The notes: a model not told the origin generated them from the letters alone. Counted from the first letter of the stretch, positions 11,122-23,204 are shown. The stretch is DNA of 64,000 nt from Rostrohypoxylon terebratum (GCA_022497145.1 MU385909.1:1-64000); one strand, 5' to 3'. Numbers and translations: made by a program.

Positions 11122-12257
11122 TTTGTGTTTTGGATGGGGATGTGAGATGTGAGATGTGAGATGAAATAGAGGTATCTAGAGAGAGAGAATGAATTATATA
11201 CGATGAGATATAGTAGTAAAAGCTGAGACGAATACTCGCTCTCTGGATTCAGAAGAATAAGATGATGTTATCTTGTGATGCTTGATGGAAAAGTCTACAT
11301 TACAAAGGTGGGAGAAAAATCACTCTCTTTGAACTGGCCCCGTACTCGGAGATTTGGTGACTATAGCTAAGACACGATAATCTCGTGAGAGCTATAACTC
11401 ACACGATAGCCCCCGCAGAAGGTTGAAATCTCTTCGAACATAAAATATCGTAATGAACAGCTATTCGAGGGGCACAAGCTGTGGTGGGGGGATTATCCCC
11501 GGTTTGGTCCCCGGTTTTAGCAGTTGAAGCTCAGCACAGGTGCAATGATAGTTCGATATTTGCTAACACTTGCAGCTAAGAGCTCCTATTCCCAGGCTGA
11601 AATTGATTTAGGTACTAATAGATTCAGCCGCTCCAATCAGCTCGACGACGTTATCCACAGTTCGTGGTCCAGACGTCATACTATATTGGAGCACCACTTA
11701 GTTCAAGGTTACTGCGTCGTAGTAACTCTGAGAACGCTGAGCTGTGGAAAGAGAATGGATCATTGGATCCCGGTGTTGAGAAGTAGGGTAGCAATAGATT
11801 TCGTTACAGGAGATAGATCAATCCCCTTTGACATGTGATAAGACCGCTGGTATCGGCAGTGACATTAGTATCGTCAACCTCGCTATCGTCGGTAAACATG
11901 CTCTTACCGGCAGCTGTTTTCACGATAAAAGTTGAAGCAAGTTAAATGATCTCTTACTCCAAAGTAACCCCTAAAAAGCTAAAAAGCAACCCCTATCTAA
12001 AAAGAAATAGGGGAGCAAATTTTAGCATTGATAACCCTGGAACACCTGGACAAATTTGCGGGGTCGTGTGGATACCCATCCACCTGGTTAGCGCGGGCAG
12101 GTGCGGGGGAGATTTAACTCCGACAATGAAATTTTACCCGGCAGAAAAAAGCTTACCGCCAATAATTTTTTCCACACCGCCCAGGCCTTCGGAAATAATG
12201 ACCCTAAATATTTCTCGTCTTCGAAAAAAAAAAGGCTTGACTTGATTGTTGCAAACG
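11122..12257. promoter_or_regulatory. Divergent promoter region of xdhA and rok1
   Basis: This 1.1-kb spacer separates two divergent genes. A cluster of CreA-like boxes at 11484-11514 is nearer to xdhA, and an AT-rich, A-tract-rich segment at 11950-12240 precedes rok1. The reading frames here are short and show no recognisable protein. Confidence 0.5.
11484..11514. promoter_or_regulatory. Candidate CreA/Cre1 carbon-catabolite-repression boxes
   Basis: GTGGGG at 11484-11489 and CCCCGG at 11497-11502 and 11509-11514 each match the SYGGRG consensus on one strand or the other. Three matches within 31 bp, about 360-395 bp upstream of the xylitol dehydrogenase start, is the arrangement expected for glucose repression of a pentose gene. 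This rests on consensus matching only. Confidence 0.45.
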
Positions 12258-14321
12258 ATGGATATTCTGAAGATATTGTCCCGAGGGACAAAAAAGTCAG
12301 CTTCTCAGCCAGCAATTCCGCAGCCTGTGACAAAACCGTCGAATCCTCAGCTTTACAATGATCCTACTAGGGGAATCAAGCGCAAGCGAAACGAGGAACC
12401 CGCGTCGAACCAAAAAGTCGACGATGATCTAGAAGAGATCAACTTTTTCGCGCCACGCGTGACCAAAAAACCGAGCCCCGAACCTGAGACGAAAGAAACC
12501 TTAAAAGAAGATGAATCAAAGCCGCTGCTCGATGATGAAGAAGTGCGACAAATCCTTCGGTCGCATCGTCTAAAATTCACCCTCCTCTCCTCTCACGAGC
12601 GCAAGAAGTCAAAAGTAAAGAAGTCAAAGAAGAAGGATGAGGAGAAACCCAAGGAGAAAGATGGAAAGAAACAACTTTTCCCGCAACCATTGACCTCGTT
12701 TTCCGAGCTTCGGTCTACCTACAATATCTCAAGTAGGCTGAGTGATAATCTTGCGAAACAAGGATATCGGATACCCACCGAAGTGCAATTGGGCAGTTTA
12801 CCATTATTGCTGCAGCCAGACCGAGCGATACCGTCATCTACTGCGAAAGAGCTACATTTCAAGACCAAACATGGTGTCGATTTCTTGGCGGTTGCCCCTA
12901 CTGGGAGTGGAAAAACATTGGCTTTCTTGATTTCCGCTATCAACAGCATCCTACGAAGGAGAGCCGGTGATGCTGCACAGAAGGATCATGTTCTGGAAGT
13001 TATAGTGGTCGCTCCTACGCGAGAGCTCGCTCATCAGATTGTCAACGAAGGCAGGAAACTTGCACAAGGCACAGGCGTGAAAATTGTCGGCATGAAGAAG
13101 GGCATGCAATTGCCAGCAGAAGGTCAACCGGAGAGTGATCCTAGCGATGAAGAGGGTTCGGAAAGTGAGGAGGAAGAAGTTAGTTCTAATGATGACGCGG
13201 CAGATAAGAAAGATGGCAAGCCTCAGAAAGCGACTACAATTACTAAAACTGATGTTTTAGTCACAACACCGATGTTACTACAGAATTTCTTAAAATCAAG
13301 AACATTGCCGACGGTCAAATCTTTGGTCTTAGACGAGGCTGACGTTCTCCTGGACCCCCTATTTAGAGAACAGACTCTTGGAATATGGTCTGCCTGTACT
13401 AGCGACTCTTTACGGGTGGCATGTTGGTCTGCGACTATGGGTTCTAGTATTGAGGGGTTGATACTCGAACAACTGAAATCTCGAGAGTCGTCAGCTATTC
13501 CTCTTATCCGACTTGTCGTCGGGCTCAAGGATACAGCCGTTCCCAGCATCAATCACAAGCTTATATATACAGCGACGGAGCAAGGCAAATTATTTGCTCT
13601 ACGTCAGCTTCTACATCCCAGCTCTTCCGATGACTCCATACCGAAAATGCGACTTCCCTTCTTGATCTTCGCACAGACTATAGAGCGCGCCACAGCTCTG
13701 TATGACGAATTGAAATATGATTTCCCTGTCGAGGCAGGTGGCTCATCCCGCATCGCGGCTCTTCATTCGTCGCTTTCAGATTCGGCTCGTTCTGGAATTG
13801 TTGCCCGTTTCCGAGCTGGGGAGATATGGATCCTGATTACGACTGACCTCTTGATGAGAGGAATTGACTTTCGTGGTGTCAATGGCGTAATTAACTACGA
13901 TATTCCAACATCCGCGGCAGCTTACGTGCACCGAGTAGGTCGAACTGGACGAGCAGGCCACGAAGGCGGCGTGGCTGTCACCTTCTATACTACCGAGGAT
14001 GTTGCATACTTAAAAAGCATAGCCAATGTCATTGCTCTGAGCGAGAAGCAAGCTGGGAAGACTAGCGAGGAAGGCATTCCGAGGTGGCTCATGGATTCTC
14101 TTCCAAAGGTGAATAAGGAAGAAAAGAAGAAGCTAAAGAAGCGAGGTGTGGAGTCCAGGCGTGGAAACAAGGCTAAGATTACAACCCAGAGTGCCTGGGA
14201 GAGACGAAAGGAACATAACAGACGCGGGGCTATTGCCGGAAGTAAGAAAAGGAAGATCCAGGGAGGCGTTAGTGATACCCACGAAGCGGACGACGGTGAA
14301 TGGGGTGGTATTGATGATTAA
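12258..14321 (+). CDS. rok1: ATP-dependent DEAD-box RNA helicase Rok1
   Basis: This single-exon gene of 687 residues encodes a DEAD-box helicase. The N-terminus MDILKILSRGTKK and the overall layout match Rok1/DDX52, a nucleolar helicase for early 18S rRNA processing in the small-subunit processome. Visible motifs are the Q-motif region (YRIPTEVQ), motif I APTGSGKT (about 212-219), motif Ia APTRELA, motif II DEAD (359-362), motif III SAT, and motif VI HRVGRTGRAG (from 558). A lysine-rich block before the Q motif and a basic C-terminal tail fit nucleolar targeting. An acidic Ser/Glu-rich insertion lies between motifs Ia and II. The first true ATG is at 12258; four codons upstream are open but lack an ATG. 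Confidence 0.95.
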   Translation: MDILKILSRGTKKSASQPAIPQPVTKPSNPQLYNDPTRGIKRKRNEEPASNQKVDDDLEEINFFAPRVTKKPSPEPETKETLKEDESKPLLDDEEVRQILRSHRLKFTLLSSHERKKSKVKKSKKKDEEKPKEKDGKKQLFPQPLTSFSELRSTYNISSRLSDNLAKQGYRIPTEVQLGSLPLLLQPDRAIPSSTAKELHFKTKHGVDFLAVAPTGSGKTLAFLISAINSILRRRAGDAAQKDHVLEVIVVAPTRELAHQIVNEGRKLAQGTGVKIVGMKKGMQLPAEGQPESDPSDEEGSESEEEEVSSNDDAADKKDGKPQKATTITKTDVLVTTPMLLQNFLKSRTLPTVKSLVLDEADVLLDPLFREQTLGIWSACTSDSLRVACWSATMGSSIEGLILEQLKSRESSAIPLIRLVVGLKDTAVPSINHKLIYTATEQGKLFALRQLLHPSSSDDSIPKMRLPFLIFAQTIERATALYDELKYDFPVEAGGSSRIAALHSSLSDSARSGIVARFRAGEIWILITTDLLMRGIDFRGVNGVINYDIPTSAAAYVHRVGRTGRAGHEGGVAVTFYTTEDVAYLKSIANVIALSEKQAGKTSEEGIPRWLMDSLPKVNKEEKKKLKKRGVESRRGNKAKITTQSAWERRKEHNRRGAIAGSKKRKIQGGVSDTHEADDGEWGGIDD

Positions 14322-14940
14322 GCATGCCGGCAACTACTGAACTTAATGAAGTTATACCTACTCAGCTTCTTGTTATAGCCTCATTTTTAAACCGAGTACC
14401 GAGTACATATAGCTTGAATTAATATGACGCAATTTCTGTGGCACTATATGAAACATCTGTGACGTGACGGCTCTAAGTTTGACAGCGGTTACGGAGTAGC
14501 ATCCTAGAAGTAGCTGACAAAACACCGGATATAGCCCTATCTTGTAGAACCGTTAAATCTGATAAATCCCATTTTTAGATCAATTATTGGTGGAAGCTAC
14601 ATGGCGTCAGCAAAGCTGGAAATGACGAACGAGAATATCGGGTCGTCGGAGGGAGAGCGGAAAGGCGTAATGGGCGCGGGACTTCCTTCCGAGGCCGAAT
14701 GCCCCACCTTTTGTCGCTAACGAATCTTCAAAGTTCAAGCTCGCAGACGGTAGATTAGATCTGCCGCACTCTTCTTCTTTTGCCATACTAAGCTCCCCTC
14801 CTTGCCAATTGAAACAGTTGAAACGGAGCACTGCCTTCGCAACCTCAATTCGGTAGACCCAGGTATTGGATACTAAGATGACACGGTAGCTCCCCTAGGG
14901 ATACAGCACACCTACACCTAGGTAACCTACGAAAGAGACA
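14322..14940 (+). other. Spacer between rok1 and dld1
   Basis: This 619-bp region between two tandem plus-strand genes should hold the rok1 terminator and the dld1 promoter. I see no other feature. Confidence 0.5.
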
Positions 14941-16910
14941 ATGTCGCGCCTCGTCCCTCAACCGTCCGGCCCCGCGCTCCGATGCCTCGGTAACCCTAGA
15001 CTCCCGGTCCGGACGGCCTCGCATCGCATCGCATACACATATTTGAGTAGGGGTAGCGAGAGGTCGTACGCCACGGAGAGCAAGGATGGGAAGAATAAGA
15101 GAGACTCGTTCCAAGGCCAGATGTTAGAGAGCATCAGCTCGCGCATCGCGCGCGAGAAGGCCGACCGTGAAAAGTTTGCGAAACAGCAGCAGGAGTCTGC
15201 GGCGTCGAGGCAGTGGGCTACGACGTTCGGTAAGAAGTGCTCTTCCCAATCGCTGATTGCGATGCTGGGAATGACAGTGCGGGCTCGGGTGCTGACGTTT
15301 GTTTGATTGCTAGTCGTGCTCGCGGCGGCTGGTGTGTCGTATTACCTAGGAACCCAAGCGCCTCGAGATCCTGAAGCTACGTCGACGCTACCTCTCTCCC
15401 TAACCCGCGATCCGAAGTACCAGAACGATAAGGCGAACCTCGAGGCTGCGTGGGCGGACTTCGCGGCTATACTAGGCAAGGAGAATGTGAGTACCGTGGA
15501 GGACGATTTACATACGCATGCCAATTCCGATTGGTCGAGTTACCGCAACGAGGAATCTCAGAAGCCGTTTATGGTCGTCTATCCAAGCTCGACGGACGAG
15601 GTCAGCGCGATCATGAAGATTTGCCACATGAGACGGATACCGGTCGTTGGATATAGCGGCGGTACGAGTCTGGAGGGACACTTTACGCCGACTAGGGGAG
15701 GCATCTGTGTTGATTTTCGGAGGATGGATAAGATTATTGCGCTACACAAAGAGGATTTGGATGTTGTCGTGCAGCCCGCTGTTGGGTGGGAGTCGCTTAA
15801 CGAAATAATTGGCAAGGATAACCTATTCTTCCCGCCGGACCCGGGCCCAGGTGCTCAGATCGGGGGTATGATTGGCACTGGATGCAGTGGTACAAATGCC
15901 TACCGTTACGGTACCATGAGAGAATGGGTTCTCTCGCTTACCGTTGTGTTGGCGGATGGCACCGTAATTAAGACCCGCCAACGGCCGCGGAAGAGCTCCG
16001 CGGGCTACGATCTAACTAAGCTATTTATTGGAAGCGAGGGTACTCTTGGTCTCGTCACCGAAGCAACTCTAAAACTTACCACGAAGCCCGCTAGCACAAG
16101 TGTTGCGGTCTGCGGGTTCGGAACGATACGACAGGCTGCTGACTGCGTTGCCAAGGTCGTCGGGCAGGGTGTCCCGGTCGCAGCCGTCGAAATTCTAGAC
16201 GAGGAGCAGATGAAGTGCATCAACCAAGCGGGCATGACGTTGAAACGATGGAAGGAAGTACCTACACTGTTTTTCAAGTTCTCCGGCACCGAGCGTGGTG
16301 TCAAGGAGCAAATCCAGATCGTACAAGAAATGGCTAAGCAGACAGGAAGCAAGAGCTTCGAGTTCGCGCGCTCAGAACAAGAGAAGGCGGAACTATGGAG
16401 CGCGAGGAAAGAAGCCTTGTGGAGCACAATGGCAGTGGCGAAGCCCGGCGAGCGAGTCTGGACTGGCGATGTAGCCGTGCCGATGAGCCGATTGCCGTTG
16501 CTGATCGAGGAGACCAAAGATGATATGAAGAAGAGCGGGATGTATGGTACCATTGTCGGACACGTCGGTGACGGAAACTTCCACATTATTCTCCTATCGA
16601 ATGATGAGCAGAGACATGCTGCTGAGGAGTTGGTTCACCGAATGGTGAAGAGAGCTGTTGAGTTGGAAGGCACCGTGACGGTAAATATCTCTGACTGACT
16701 GGCATTCATTAAAAAGTTTGGTACTAATAAATACAGGGCGAACATGGAGTTGGCCTAGTCAAGAGGGACTATCTACCACACGAACTCGGCGAGAGCACAG
16801 TTGACACTATGAGGAAGATCAAGCAAGCGCTTGACCCACTCTGTCTCCTAAACGCCGACAAAGTCGTCCGCGTTCAAAAACCGAAGCCGGGCGAAATCCC
16901 CGAATGGTGA
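14941..16910 (+). CDS. dld1: D-lactate dehydrogenase (cytochrome), mitochondrial
   Basis: Three exons (14941-15229, 15314-16680, 16737-16910) encode 609 residues, the usual size of fungal Dld1. It is an FAD flavoprotein that oxidises D-lactate to pyruvate and passes electrons to cytochrome c. The first 60 residues are rich in Arg and Ser and lack acidic residues, like a mitochondrial presequence. A short hydrophobic segment (VVLAAAGVSYYLG, just after intron 1) fits the inner-membrane anchor. The FAD-binding domain has VVGYSGGTSLEGH (about 203-215) and PDPGPGAQIGGMIGTGCSGTN. The C-terminal domain has GHVGDGNFH, and GEHGVG is completed across intron 2. The ending, PLCLLNADKV, is typical for the family. 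Confidence 0.93.
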
Positions 16911-17270
16911 TGCTGCGTCTTGTATGACAATGTGTATAGAAAATATCACGACGACCGTGGCTTCATCAATAAGTATATATCATCCATTCCCCTACGATTG
17001 GCGACATGGGTCCATCTAAAGAGTGTCAAATTTGCGACTTAATGTGTATTCTTCTCTACTGCCACTACTGCTATTTAGCAAGTGCGGTTGTGAACCTAGG
17101 GAAGCGATCCCCAGCCGCACTGCTCATTTGCGGTCTATTATATTCAACAACATACTCTTAAGAGAATTAAAAAGTTACTCGTGCGCCACCGCTAACAGCT
17201 TCAGGCTTCCACTCCTCCCTACCCAACGCCAGCAATGCTACTGACTACCCCCTAAACCCGAATCGCCCGC
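16911..17270. other. Convergent 3' spacer between dld1 and tyrosinase
   Basis: This 360-bp segment between the stop codons of two converging genes presumably holds both polyadenylation regions. No gene is evident. Confidence 0.5.
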
Positions 17271-18878
17271 TCATTCGTACACGAAGCAGAAGGGCGATCC
17301 GCCGACGGTGTCGAGGAGTTGGCGGAAGACGTACTTTTCGCCGACGGGGGTGATGTCGAGCGGGTCGTCTAGCGTTCCGTTGCGGCTCGCGGGCATGTTC
17401 ATCATCGTGATCGTTCCGGCCATGGTCTAGCGTGCGGTCATGTTAGCGCTGCAACTGCTAACTCGAAGGGGGAAGAGGAAGGGGGGAAGAAGTCTACTCA
17501 CCTGTCGCGCTTCCCAGTCGAGGTTCTGCCAGATGAAGTACATGCGGTCGATCTGTCCGTGGTGCAGGTAGAAGGCGGGCTCGAGAGGCGAGAAGTAGAA
17601 GTCCCCGCCCGGGTCACCGGCTTGAGTTTCTCGGCGTTAGCATGCGTAGACCTCTAAGATACCCCCCCTACCGAAAAAAACATATATATCTTTAGACAAC
17701 TCACCGATGGAAAAGTGACCACCACCATGCACGGCAAAGCCCCACTTCCTCGCCGCCGGCCAGCGGTAGTCTCCCTGGAGGTTGGCCTGGAAGAGCGCGA
17801 TGTCCGGGGCTTCGAGGATGGTCTCGGTGGTGTTCTTCAGCGAGGCCCACTGGGCGCAGATCTGCGTGTTCAGGTCGCGCTTCAGACACCGCGGGTTGTA
17901 CGCCAGCGGGTCGCGGGCCGTGTTCGGGCCGAAGTTCACCGTGTAGTTCACGAAGGGCCCGTCCGTCACGCAGCCCCCGCCCGTGCCGCCCGGCATGAAG
18001 CCCCCGTTCGAGGAGTTGCTCGGGGCCCCGTTTGATCCTAGTGATGTCGGCGAACCATCGAAGAGGGGCGAGTTTTCTACGCCGGTTATGGCGTCCAGAC
18101 CCCACTGTGGTGAGACAGGTTAGAGATGGTGTTTAGCTAGCTAGGTAGGTACTGAGTACGAGGTACTTGGAAGTACTTGGGGGAGGGAGATGAGAGGGGG
18201 TGGCGTTATAGTGGCGTTGTGGTGGCTTCGGAGTTTCTTACCTCCCAGTACGGGAACGTGCCGGTGTATCCGCACATTGTCCGGAGCTTTTCCTCGAAGG
18301 TCCAGACGTAGATTCTGTGGAAGAGGAGGAAGTATGCCTAACTTCTGGTTAGAGAATTGCTTGGAAATCGTTTCCCGTGAAGTTGGCATACCGAGTTGTG
18401 AACATACGGCGTCAACTTGTAGTGAAGAACGCCGAAGCTGTCGAACATCGATCTACAAGCATGTATTAGCACCGGAGGATACTTCTCAGGAAGGTGGTTC
18501 CTGAAGCCTCAACTTACCTCGGGCCTGTCACGTTCTCGTACACATTTGGCTCTGTCATGAGACAATTCACAGCTCTGACATAGTCTATTCTCTCCTCCGC
18601 GGGGATATATCTCCTATTTGGCAAATGGTAAGTCTTCAGATCCATGGTTGAGAGTATTTTATCTCGACTCACCATTCCTTGCGGACCCTAACATTCTCCT
18701 TCGTACAACTTCCAGTGCCGTCGAGACGAGCGAGCGCATTGTCGTAAGCCTGCTTGCTAATTTCCTTAAGGGCTTTGCCTGAGTCGATATCCTCCTGAGG
18801 GAAGTCGACGCCGAGAGCTATCCCCTGAAGGGACGCTCCCAAGAAGGCGAACGTCAGTAGCTGCTTGAAGAAGCCCAT
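17271..18878 (-). CDS. Secreted tyrosinase-family copper oxidase
   Basis: Seven exons (18878-18673, 18613-18518, 18452-18392, 18337-18242, 18104-17705, 17620-17502, 17426-17271) encode 377 residues. Tyrosinases hydroxylate monophenols and oxidise diphenols to quinones, using two type-3 copper ions. A hydrophobic signal peptide occupies roughly residues 1-22. Copper A histidines are His111 (FGVLHY), His119 (YVHNS) and His128 (LLFHR). Copper B histidines are His279 and His283 (HGGGH) and His306 or His307 (FYLHHGQID). The third copper A histidine appears only after removing a 54-nt intron, which supports the model. Several NxT/S sites suggest glycosylation. At 377 residues it is the short form without the C-terminal shielding domain of long fungal tyrosinases. 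Monophenolase versus catechol oxidase activity cannot be decided. Confidence 0.9.
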
Positions 18879-20463
18879 TGCAACAGTTGCAGCAACGACT
18901 ACTCCTCTGGCTCTCCCCCTCGGGAATTTCGCAAGAGATGCGGCCCCCTATATCTTACATTTTTTATCCCCGTCCGCATCGACAACCCCTATCCGCCAAG
19001 ACTCGTCAGACTGCGAGTATGGCAGAATGGAAAAATGTGGGGAATCCTTGTCCGCATGGGAAACGAATATATAAGGGGACCAGGGAGCGAGCGACCAGCG
19101 TGGACATAATGGTTACCTAAGAAGACAATATGCTGTATACAGAGAGGCAATTTTTCTCAGTCCTTCTCGTCGCGTATATTAAATTCGGGAGACTGCCATT
19201 GGTCGAGGACTGCCGATCATCGCCTTAGCGATGGGAAAGGGTTGTGGACGAAGTGCCGGACGCACAGCGAGACGGTTTTCCAAAAGGGGGCAGGGGCTAA
19301 ATGGCATTATTTTGGCCGAGCCGACGTCGCGATTGGTGCAGACTCCCTTTGCCGAGTCGCTCGATTGGGTGGTCCCTTGATTTCTGCCGCAAGAGTAGGT
19401 AGAGAAAGGGAAAAAAAATTGCGAGCATGATAATTACACCAAACGAGCTCGTTGCAGGTGTATTTGTGTTCTCTTTCCTTGCAAGGCCACGCGAGACGGA
19501 GCACCAATCAGCTATTGTCTATTTAGATGACTTCTGACGCTGGATTCGATAGGGGGACATGCAATACTACACGGACACGGACGGCCCGGAGCGAAGCGGC
19601 ACCCAAATGGACAGGTTTTCATTTGGCATTTATCCACCAAGTTGGGACTGGGGGGGTCAGAGATATTGCACCACGGCCAAATCTGGCGCAACGTGCGCGC
19701 GCGCTCCGCCGTGGTCGTTTCGTATAATTAGGACAAGGCTCCCTCATCCGGCACTTGTGTCTCGCCCGGCGCAGTAGCGAACGTTGGATGCCGGTTTTCC
19801 GGATTCGTACGTGAGTAGACTCAGCTGGTTGCCTCTCTTTCACGTGTCCTCCTGTTTTGCGAGCGACGCCCTTTCCTAGAGTCGATAGCTAACTCCGTAG
19901 ACAGCGGTAGGTTAGAGAACTAGAAATACCGCCCCAAGTCAGCCATGAAGAAAAGGGTCATCTCACGTCCCGTTACGACAGAAATAGCAATGACTTTCCA
20001 CCGTCCGTAAAATATCCCCTTACAGGCACGTCATTTCTAGCATTACACCGTAAGGCTTCAAGATATTAATGAATTCATTTGCCGATTGATATGGTAAGAA
20101 ATATGTCATGATAAGCAGGTATGGTTTCAAATTTGTTCAATTTGTCATGCTTGATGACATCCTATGTAACACATGGCAACAATTCCTGGCTTGTCTTAAT
20201 GGACATAGCAATATCTTTCTTAATACCCCCACTGCAAAATTTGCCCGAGTTGTTTTTTTTGTCCTTTTTCTGCCCCCATGTTGCTCATGTGATAAACGAG
20301 AGACGTCAAATTTGAAACCCTATGATAGTGGGTAAGCTTCGTGCGCAATCCGGTGGCGATTAAAGGAGTGTTCGTGGTCTAGGGAGTGAATAGAAACCTG
20401 GCGGAAATGATAGGCTATTTATTCGAAGGGTTTTTTACTCCCCGTAGAACTGCTGCTGCGTTT
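18879..20463. other. Upstream region of the tyrosinase gene and 3' flank of the small secreted-protein gene
   Basis: This 1.6-kb stretch contains no supported gene. A TATATAAG-like element lies near 19069, but its relation to the minus-strand tyrosinase promoter is unclear. Short frames here do not resemble proteins. Confidence 0.45.
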
Positions 20464-21161
20464 TCAAAGATCACCTTGCTCGCCACCTGGAAGTAACTTG
20501 TGGTTAGTAATCTAGCCCAATATACCTCGCATACCTTATTGTAGGTAGCGGATGACTAACCTTTCAGCACCCTTTGGTTGTCACTTGAAGAAACCTCATT
20601 CAACTTCATGCAGCGACACTGCTTGTTCTCCTTGGCATCGAGTGGGCACCAGAGGAATTCGGTCTCGGAGTCACAAATGTCGTTGTTGTGACCATCTTAG
20701 AGGTCTAGTCAGTGATCTAGCTACTCACTAGAACTTCACGGACATTCTTAAACCATTGGGATGGATGAGGTACTTTCACTTACCTAGTGTGAGCCCAGGC
20801 ATCTCGGGAGGGGCCAAGGTCTTTTCAACTTTGACCTTTAGGGCACTATCCGGACAACCGCCACGACAGCAGTACTTCTTATAACCAGTCCAACAGCAGG
20901 CGCCATCACCGCAAGAACTGGTTCCACAGTCTTCGTAAGGGCTTTCGCAGAAGCCCGCACAGAAAGGGGCTGTCCCGCTCCAAAAACAACTGCTATCAGC
21001 GACCTCCTGTTGGTTACTAGCAAAGATCTGGGGGCCTGTGGCCATAAATCAGCACGCAGTGTAATGTGATATTATAAGAAATAGACGGCTCGAAGTGTAC
21101 CAGTTGATAACGCCTTCGCCATGGCTAAGAGGCAAGGTATGATGAGGATATTGGGACCCAT
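20464..21161 (-). CDS. Small secreted cysteine-rich protein
   Basis: I infer four exons (21161-21101, 21035-20784, 20695-20561, 20486-20464) encoding 156 residues. The N-terminus has a hydrophobic core (ILIIPCLLAMA), suggesting a signal peptide. The mature protein has a cysteine-dense module: CFWSGTAPFC, then AGFC, then EDCGTSSCGDGACCWTGY and YCCRGGC. A second cluster, CDSETEFLWC and QCRC, lies near the C-terminus. The CFWSGTAPFC...GDGACCWTGY pattern recurs in fungal secreted proteins of unknown function. The last intron has a clean CTAAC branch site and CAG acceptor; without it the protein would stop at 20556 with 150 residues. A disulphide-rich apoplastic or effector-like role is possible but not shown. 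Confidence 0.75.
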
Positions 21162-23027
21162 GGTTACCACTATCGAATTCTCGGAGGTAGGTAAGTACGA
21201 CGTTATTGAAAGTAAAGATGGCTGTTGACAATGCTGCTTGAGAACCAAAGATTTTTCATGGTATACCTCGGTTACTGGTTGGACTTTTATACATCTGCTC
21301 ACGCATGGGATCGTCCTGTCAGCTCAGCATGAGCTTCCGATCCTCTCCACTAGATAGCTCTCAGCTGAAGATTTTATCGTTTTTACGCCATAAATGCTAC
21401 ATGGAACGTCGGTGGCTGCAAGGTAATGTAAGCAACGCGCCGGAAACTCAAAGCTTGTATTATTCGGACGAAATCTATCCGGCCTAATTTTGTGATGTCC
21501 AAATTGTATGGTTAAGATCAACACGATCTCCCCTTCACCGATGGTCTCTTATGTCCTTCGGCCGCCGAACACCTATGGCGAAGGCTCCCGATACTTTGTC
21601 CCCGGTGACTTGTCGAGTGCATCTTGTATACGCCCGTACGGATATGAGCTGAAATGCCTGTTGTGTAGGAATGCAGGAAAAAGCTTCGCACACTATCCCA
21701 TTGTACAACTGTGAATGTTGCTTCTGCCACTTGTACGGTTGGGTACCTTTATCAAGGTTTCTATTTGATTTTGGTAATTGAGGTGCTATCAGAAGCCCCT
21801 GGGGCCGGGATCAGAATTTGAACGGAGGAGGTACTGTTCGAATCTTATCGAACAAACTACCAGTACCTAGTTTATCCCATACATTAGCTGTATCCGTTTC
21901 CTATCAGATATTTTTGCTCACACAAGAGAACACCATAGAAGAGATGACGCGGTGCTATGCTCCAGGCACGCCGTCATCCACATCAGAACGTGGTGATGTA
22001 CATATCTCGAAAGTCTCATACCCCTGGTAACGGAGCTAGATTTCCTATCCCAGCAAAGGTATGCCACATCAATGGCTGGCTTCTATCATTTTACCATTTA
22101 TATCGGAGAACATCTAGGAGAGAAGTTACCTACCAATCTAGCTTACATCCGTCACACGGGGATTGAACGCCAAGATAACCGTTAGGAACAAGGCCGCATA
22201 CGGGCCACATAGGAGTCATGCACAAGGTGAGCACCAGATGTTATTGGAAGCTGTTCATCATATATCAGATTGTTACACGATCAACAACCGAATACGGAGG
22301 CTTCGGGCGCTTAAGCATGTAAATTATTCTCAGGCCCTCAATCATGAGTATGTCAGATAAGAAGGTTCTTTTTTCAAAGAAGAACAAGAATCAAAGACCT
22401 CAAAGCAACTCAGCTATGGAAATACACAAAGCCCTACAAGCCCTTGTCACGACTTCGAAATTTATTGTCAATAAAAGACCCGCAGCCTAGATATCAATCT
22501 CAGAATAAGTGCAGAATAGCGGCGCAGCAGCTAGTTTGTGGTAAAAGTGATATATTGACATTGGTTTCCTCCATTAAGGGGTTTCGTCCCCCTTTTTATA
22601 GCTACTCAGCTGCCAAGAAAAAGCCTGGCATGTGCAGCGGAAGCTTTCTCCGGCATTAGCCCCGGTTGTCGGTCGGGTGTCCCCCGACATCCATTCCTGT
22701 CTCGGGTCACAGTTCTTCGGAACATACCTAGGTCCTAGGCAGTGCTACGATGGTTTTGTGGCAATCGATTATTCAGGATTTCCCAATCCTGTATATTATC
22801 GTGTGTGCTACTCCTCGTGCTCCAATTGATGAGTCCTTAGATCCAACCTCCAGAGAAACCACGTAACCATTCTCAAACAAGTAACCTACGTCATACTGCA
22901 ACCCCAAAAATAATGTCACAATGGGGATTACCGGGATGGGTTCTGGGTTGCGGTGGACATGCTTATCTTCACGACGATTGTAGAAGTTGCCCATTGTATC
23001 AAAGGTGGAACGCAAGTATATTACTAG

Positions 23028-23056
23028 GTATCTGCGAGAGTGCCAGAAAACAGCAG
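23028..23056 (+). repeat. 29-bp inverted repeat, left arm
   Basis: This 29-bp arm, beginning GTATCTGCGAGAGTGCC, is the exact reverse complement of 23168-23196. The arms are 111 bp apart. A perfect match of this length between adjacent spacer sequences is unlikely by chance and suggests a small foldback or miniature element. Confidence 0.85.
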
Positions 23057-23153
23057 TTACTTAGACCCATGAAACTACCAAAGGATACATCCAATTGAAT
23101 TTCATGAAAGCCCTGCTAAGGCTTTTTGAACCAATTAAAATGTGGTTTAGATA

Positions 23154-23204
23154 GATGCTTTTTGTATCTGCTGTTTTCTGGCACTCTCGCAGATACGAAG
23201 CATC
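23154..23204 (-). repeat. Right arm of inverted repeat, with its own hairpin
   Basis: The segment includes the right arm (23168-23196) of the 29-bp inverted repeat. It is itself foldable: GATGCTT and GTATCTGC on the left pair with GCAGATAC and AAGCATC on the right around a short loop. Confidence 0.75.

Noticed and set aside
11524..11838. 104-codon frame upstream of rok1
   Set aside because: No recognisable domain, no splice or leader support, and it lies inside a divergent promoter region.
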